Shown here: positions 24,165 to 27,689 of the stretch, in pieces
Layout: each line of letters begins with the position of its first letter
Position numbering within the stretch: the first letter of the stretch is position 1
Source: Leptolyngbyaceae cyanobacterium M65_K2018_010
GTDB taxonomy: Bacteria; Cyanobacteriota; Cyanobacteriia; Phormidesmidales; Phormidesmidaceae
Reading direction: 5' to 3'
Assembly (NCBI GenBank): GCA_015295885.1
Contig: DVEE01000521.1
Span: 1-27,689, forward strand
Length of the DNA: 27,689 bases
Position numbers and translations under genes: made by a program
The notes under the pieces: model-generated
Told to the model about the DNA's origin: nothing
What the model saw: only the letters and a program-made list of their open reading frames with translations
The model's database searches: none

Positions 24165-25094
24165 CTAGGACTCGGGTAAACCAAACTCCCCGGTATCGAT
24201 CCACTCCTGCTTCAGCAGGGTCCACCAATCGTCGGCCAGTCCGTACAGGACATAGTCATAGGGGAGCCATCCATAACCCTGATCTCCCCAACCTGTTCCC
24301 CAGGAGTTGCGGATCAGCAGGGCACCGGTCGTTTCCTTGCCTCCTTTGTTCTTGTTTTTGATTTTCAAGGTATTGTCGTAACCCACGGCCACCACCGCGT
24401 GACCGCCCAGAATTCTTTCCCCTCGGGTTGGAAAGGGAATTTTGCCGGTCTCGCCAGCTTGTCGGATGGCGTCATAGACGGTGAATCCAAACATGAGCGG
24501 CAGCCCACTGGACAAAAGTAACTGAATCCACTTCAGTACCTTATCCATTGAGATTCCCGGTGGATCAAGGCGGTAGTAGCTGAGGGCCTGGTAGCTTTGC
24601 CCAAAGGCATAACAAAACGCACTCGGTTCCCGATCAAAATCAGGGTCTGTATCGGTGTAGGGCCAGTATTCTTCCGGCGGCACCCCAAAGAGAGCCATTG
24701 CGGCCATGGTTGTTCTCAGATAGGCGCCGGTATCTCCAGTGAGATGCAGTAAGTTGCGGGTCACCTTGTAGAGGAAAAGGCGAGACGCATCCAGATGTTT
24801 TCCCGTGGCTCGGCGCTCGAAGTATTCCATCAACCCAACCCCTGCGTTGGCGGTGCAGGAACCCAAATACTTTTGGTCCTCAATGGGGGGGCACCATGGC
24901 CTCAGGTCTACGGAGTCTAGGGGCGTTGCCTTGGGATTTAAGACACCGACTTCCTTCAGCATTTGTTTAATGGATTTAGTTTGCCCGAGGGCTTGCAGTT
25001 TGGCTGGAATGCTGGTTGTTTCAATGGTGTAATCTCGAAAGTCTGGGTAGTCGCGCAACCACCCCATGCCTCGGTCTTGAAATAGGTCAGGCAT
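24165..25094 (-). CDS. Papain-like cysteine peptidase (C1A family), 309 aa
   Basis: Catalytic residues of clan CA family C1 are in order: oxyanion Gln74 and Cys80 in DQKYLGSCTANAG, His232 in GGHAVVAVGYD, and Asn263 in IRNSWGTGWGDQGYGWLPYDYV. The segment VDLRPWCPPIEDQ before the active site corresponds to the mature N-terminus of papain-type enzymes. The first 60 residues, including RDYPDFRDYTI, could be a short pro-region, but no signal peptide is visible, so the product appears cytoplasmic as written. ATG 25094 is preferred over the GTG at 25103 because AAGGAG lies ten bases before it. An Asn/Lys/Gly-rich loop (KIKNKNKGGKETTG) sits between the His and Asn motifs. The chagasin-type inhibitor gene lies 131 bases upstream on the same strand, pointing to a functional pair. 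Confidence 0.9.
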   Translation of the reverse strand: MPDLFQDRGMGWLRDYPDFRDYTIETTSIPAKLQALGQTKSIKQMLKEVGVLNPKATPLDSVDLRPWCPPIEDQKYLGSCTANAGVGLMEYFERRATGKHLDASRLFLYKVTRNLLHLTGDTGAYLRTTMAAMALFGVPPEEYWPYTDTDPDFDREPSAFCYAFGQSYQALSYYRLDPPGISMDKVLKWIQLLLSSGLPLMFGFTVYDAIRQAGETGKIPFPTRGERILGGHAVVAVGYDNTLKIKNKNKGGKETTGALLIRNSWGTGWGDQGYGWLPYDYVLYGLADDWWTLLKQEWIDTGEFGLPES

Positions 25095-25225
25095 ATTGTT
25101 CACGCTCCTTGGTTCTCGTTGCTTCAGAGATGACGATTCTCAGTTAGCCTGCCTTGCTGTGGATCGGGTGGGCTATGACCGGCGACATCGGGCGTCATGA
25201 GCCTGTCAACCCGATCAGCACCGAC

Positions 25226-25711
25226 CTAATCGCGCACTTGAATGGTGACTGAAAAACGCTCCACGATAGAGGCATTTCCCTCCCACTCGCGCCAGAGTTT
25301 AAAGCGAGGTTCGGCAATGCCGGAGGCTTGCCCTAAAAAGGCGAAAGTACGCTGCCCGGCACCGCCCACCGTTGTACCAGTAGGCGGTGTGTAGGTAGAA
25401 CTCAGAGGTTTCAGCACCCTGTCGTTATTTTGCTCAATGGCCCATTGAAAGCCCGTGGAGGGGTTCTCGCTCAGATCGATCACCACGCGATCGCCCACTC
25501 GCACTTCAATGGACCTGCCGTGATCGGTTTGAGTCAGTAGGATATTACCCATACCTCCTCCTTCTGTTATGCCGGGCTGGGGATAAACCGCACACCCCCC
25601 AAGCCCCAGGAGTAGCACACCCAAGATTAGCCCCCACCCGCCAACCGCAAAGCCCTGCCGGTGTAAAGGTTGGCGAGGAAGAAGCCTATCCGTACCTTGG
25701 CCATGAACCAT
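25226..25711 (-). CDS. Chagasin-type (MEROPS I42) cysteine-peptidase inhibitor lipoprotein, 161 aa
   Basis: The three inhibitory loops of chagasin are visible: NPSTGFQW (83-90, the NPTTG loop), TTVGGAGQRTFAF (113-125, the GxG loop) and RFKLWREW (136-143, matching the RPW loop), on a beta-sandwich of about 100 residues (VRVGDRVVIDLSE onward). The N-terminus has basic residues, a hydrophobic core and lipobox L37-G-G-C40, so the mature inhibitor is probably a lipid-anchored periplasmic or outer-membrane protein. Chagasins block C1 papain-like peptidases; the gene directly downstream encodes one. ATG 25711 is preferred to GTG 25717 because AAGG lies five bases upstream. No second inhibitor or transport gene is present. 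Confidence 0.9.
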   Translation of the reverse strand: MVHGQGTDRLLPRQPLHRQGFAVGGWGLILGVLLLGLGGCAVYPQPGITEGGGMGNILLTQTDHGRSIEVRVGDRVVIDLSENPSTGFQWAIEQNNDRVLKPLSSTYTPPTGTTVGGAGQRTFAFLGQASGIAEPRFKLWREWEGNASIVERFSVTIQVRD

Positions 25712-25982
25712 GTCCACCTTGGCATTCCCAGGAGCTACTCAAGGCCAAGCAGGAATTGAATTGACCCTGGGCTCGCTTTCTAGAAGCCCCAGCCTTGCCT
25801 CCGTTGGCACATCAGGCTGGATCACTGTAACTAGCGTAGCGCAGCTAAAATGACTTGATACCTCGGCTAAGGCCGGATGACATGCTTCTTTGCGGGGGCT
25901 TACAAAGCTTCAGAGAGTCCATGTCCACCTAGAGCCATGCCTGGCTACGGGTACTGTCGTAATGCCATGGCGCTCCTGGGCG

Positions 25983-26498
25983 ATGAAAACCTTTAAGACG
26001 GTCGCCATGATCCAACATCCTCGGGCAATCGTCTGGCAGACGCTCCGCGATCGCCTTGACCAACTGGCTCCCCTCCTGGATGACATCGAAGCGGTCAAGA
26101 CCCAGTCTCGGGAGCGTGGCCCCCAGGGGCTGCACCTGGTCAATGGGTGGCAGGCCAAAGTGCCACTTCCCAAGGGCCTGACCCAGTGGATTCCCCCCGA
26201 CCGGATAGCCTGGACCGACTACGCCGACTGGTACGACCAAACCTGGGAATGCCACTGGCAGATCGAGCCCCACGTTTTCCGCGATCGCATCCATTGTGTG
26301 GGCCTCACCCGCTATGAAGAGGTCCTGGCCGGTCGGGGCACTCGCCTAACCTGCCAGGGAACCTTGAAGGTGCTGGACTTACCCGTGCCCGGGGCCTCTG
26401 CCCTGATCGAGTCATTCATCACTCGACTCATCCCTAGGAATTTTCAGCAGCTGGCCGCGGCGGTTTCCCAATCTTTGGAGGCGACCGAGGCGGGATAG
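25983..26498 (+). CDS. SRPBCC (START/Bet v1-like) fold protein, 171 aa
   Basis: The layout of a polyketide-cyclase/START-like ligand-binding fold is visible: first strand KTFKTVAMIQHPRAIVWQTL with the usual helix, a central run of strands (RIAWTDYADWYDQTWECHWQI, shown in part), YEEVLAGRGTRLTCQGTLKVL, and a long C-terminal helix (ALIESFITRLIPRNFQQLAAAV). Such proteins bind hydrophobic ligands; no ligand or pathway can be read from the sequence or context. The frame is open further upstream to a TTG at 25890 and an ATG at 25962, but the ATG at 25983 starts exactly at the first strand of the fold. It diverges from the inhibitor-peptidase pair and converges on selO. Confidence 0.75.
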   Translation: MKTFKTVAMIQHPRAIVWQTLRDRLDQLAPLLDDIEAVKTQSRERGPQGLHLVNGWQAKVPLPKGLTQWIPPDRIAWTDYADWYDQTWECHWQIEPHVFRDRIHCVGLTRYEEVLAGRGTRLTCQGTLKVLDLPVPGASALIESFITRLIPRNFQQLAAAVSQSLEATEAG

Positions 26499-26573
26499 AT
26501 CACGGCACACCCAGGCCCATTGCGGCTGTAGACCGTTGAACCATCTGGGTACCCTACACCGCTCCTCTCGTTA

Positions 26574-26599
26574 GATCCTTTCCAGAGATCCTTTCCAGA
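26574..26599. repeat. 13-bp tandem duplication after selO
   Basis: GATCCTTTCCAGA at 26574-26586 is repeated exactly at 26587-26599, 18 bases beyond the selO stop codon (minus strand), between two convergent genes. It is probably slippage; a role in termination is possible but unsupported. Confidence 0.8.
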
Positions 26600-26616
26600 G
26601 GCCCTAGTCGGATAGT

Positions 26617-27689
26617 CTAGGCCCCAAAGGGCTGCTGAATCCTTGCCAGCAGGTCGTAGAAGGGTTGCCAGTCGTCGTCTTGGGTGATTGGTTCCCAGAT
26701 GGCCTCAATTTCAGGCCGCAGTAACACGATTTTGGGGTTGGTCTGCTGCAGGCAGGCGGCGACGGCGGCCATGGCGGTTTCCGGTAGAGCCTGCAGACAT
26801 TGGTGGTAGACTTGCCGCCAGCGGTTGAGTAAATCGGCGGCGGCGGGGTCGGAGGCTTGCAGGGTGGTGGCCAAAATGGCCGTGGGGTTCTGGCGCCACT
26901 GGGGCGAAAATTGCTCGCTCAGGGTGGCAAAGAAATCGTGATAACCGACGGTCACTGAATCCAACAGGTCTAGGGTCTGCTGGACGAGGGCGGTGGCCAG
27001 TTCAAGGGGTAGCCCCTCAAATCCCAACTTGCGGGCCATGCGAATCAGATAGTGGGTCTGGTAGCGGGAGGGGTACTGTTCCAGGAGGGCATCCATCTCG
27101 GCCTGGGGCATGACCAAGGCCAGGGGTTTTTGCAAGGCCTTGAGGTTTAGCTGGCAAATCATCGGTTGGTTGCCAAAGCTGTAGCGGCCAGCATGATCAA
27201 AGTAGGCAGCGGTAAAGCGGCGATCGTATCTCTCTATAAAAGCGTAGGGGCCGTAGTCAAAACTTTCCCCGGTGATGGACATATTGTCGGTATTGAGCAC
27301 CCCATGGCAAAACCCTACGGCCATCCACTGGGCCGCCAACTGGGCCACCCGATCCACCAGTTCATCGTAAAAGCGCAGGAACCGTTCCTGCCGGTCCGTG
27401 AACAGGCGCACCGCCGGGTAATAGATATCAATCACATGCTCTAGCAACTGGCCAATCAGATCGGGGCGATCGTGGTACTCCAGCCGCTCAAAGCTGCCAA
27501 ATCGAAGGTGCGATCGGCTAAACCGCACCATCACGGAGGATCGGGTTGGGGAAGGCTCATCGCCGCGCCACAGAGCCTCACCGGTTTCGATCAGACTCAG
27601 GGTGCGGGAGGTGGTTACGCCCAGGGCGTGGAGCGCCTCAGCCGCCAGGACTTCGCGCACCCCCCCCTTGAGGGTCAGGCGGCCATCGC
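26617..27689 (-). CDS. selO: SelO-family pseudokinase (protein adenylyltransferase), 5' end cut by window edge
   Basis: The frame is open to the window edge, so the true start lies outside; the internal GTG at 27660 is not a start because upstream GDGRLTLKGG is conserved family sequence. Visible SelO features are the GDGRLTLKGGVREVLAAEAL segment, HALGVTTSRTL, FGSFERLEYH, HGVLNTDNMSITGESFDYGP (Asn and Asp of the inverted kinase active site, chelating Mg-ATP), FIERYDRRF and the C-terminal NPKIVL.R stretch. SelO transfers AMP from ATP to Ser/Thr/Tyr of target proteins and is linked to oxidative-stress responses in known members. The visible 357 codons are the C-terminal three quarters of a roughly 480-residue protein. 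It ends with TAG at 26617 and faces the SRPBCC gene. Confidence 0.93.
   Translation of the reverse strand, partial: DGRLTLKGGVREVLAAEALHALGVTTSRTLSLIETGEALWRGDEPSPTRSSVMVRFSRSHLRFGSFERLEYHDRPDLIGQLLEHVIDIYYPAVRLFTDRQERFLRFYDELVDRVAQLAAQWMAVGFCHGVLNTDNMSITGESFDYGPYAFIERYDRRFTAAYFDHAGRYSFGNQPMICQLNLKALQKPLALVMPQAEMDALLEQYPSRYQTHYLIRMARKLGFEGLPLELATALVQQTLDLLDSVTVGYHDFFATLSEQFSPQWRQNPTAILATTLQASDPAAADLLNRWRQVYHQCLQALPETAMAAVAACLQQTNPKIVLLRPEIEAIWEPITQDDDWQPFYDLLARIQQPFGA

Noticed and set aside
23931..24228. Overlapping plus (82 aa) and minus (97 aa) open frames in the gap before the C1 peptidase
   Set aside because: Neither has recognisable family sequence or a ribosome-binding site, and both run through hairpin-forming sequence.
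1..27689. CRISPR arrays, tRNA or rRNA genes, transposase genes
   Set aside because: I looked for regularly spaced repeats, tRNA T-loop signatures and transposase motifs and found none convincing; a tRNAscan or Rfam run would be the proper test.

Overview
The window looks like chromosomal DNA of a GC-rich cyanobacterium. The evidence is direct: many copies of the HIP1 octamer GCGATCGC (for example in 16380-19400), a Gap1-type glyceraldehyde-3-phosphate dehydrogenase, and several large proteins of kinds typical of cyanobacteria: a phosphorylase-kinase-like GH15 protein, a giant DUF2157-like membrane protein, an XPB-like helicase and Uma2 remnants. I see no rRNA, tRNA, CRISPR array or complete insertion sequence. 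Most genes lie on the minus strand.

Layout. 1-1027: 5' part of a periplasmic-binding-protein-like gene cut by the window edge. 1268-1525: small conserved-looking hypothetical. 1750-5238: accessory patch with a decayed 5' copy of a GmrSD-type (DUF262) gene, an intact GmrSD-like restriction protein (DUF262 + DUF1524), and a convergent XPB-like helicase. 5284-5378: a MITE-like inverted repeat. 5451-7664: TPR protein, threonylcarbamoyl-AMP synthase, and a histidine-kinase-like protein with an eroded ATPase domain. 7721-10570: three DUF202 small membrane proteins in alternating orientation, the last overlapping an MFS transporter gene. 10814-11866: gap1. 11867-12459: a long divergent control region with strong RNA-fold potential. 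12460-15707: a GH15/phosphorylase-kinase-like gene broken by one frameshift in a G run. 15882-16136: Uma2 remnant. 16150-20049: 1299-residue multi-spanning membrane protein. 20495-23503: a peroxide-defence pair, peroxiredoxin then katG, same strand. 24165-25711: a chagasin-type inhibitor lipoprotein followed by a papain-like (C1) peptidase. 25983-26498: SRPBCC-fold protein. 26617-27689: SelO pseudokinase, cut by the window edge.

Functional links. (i) Peroxiredoxin and KatG form a likely H2O2-detoxification operon; the peroxiredoxin has its candidate catalytic cysteine displaced by two residues. (ii) The I42 inhibitor and C1 peptidase are a cognate inhibitor/enzyme class pair sitting together, but their predicted compartments differ. 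(iii) gap1 and the GH15-like gene, both tied to carbohydrate breakdown, diverge from a shared 593-base region containing mutually exclusive RNA stems. (iv) Three DUF202 paralogues plus an MFS transporter suggest a small multi-subunit membrane system. No coding sequence was checked against databases; assignments rest on motifs visible in the translated sequence and on recalled family features.
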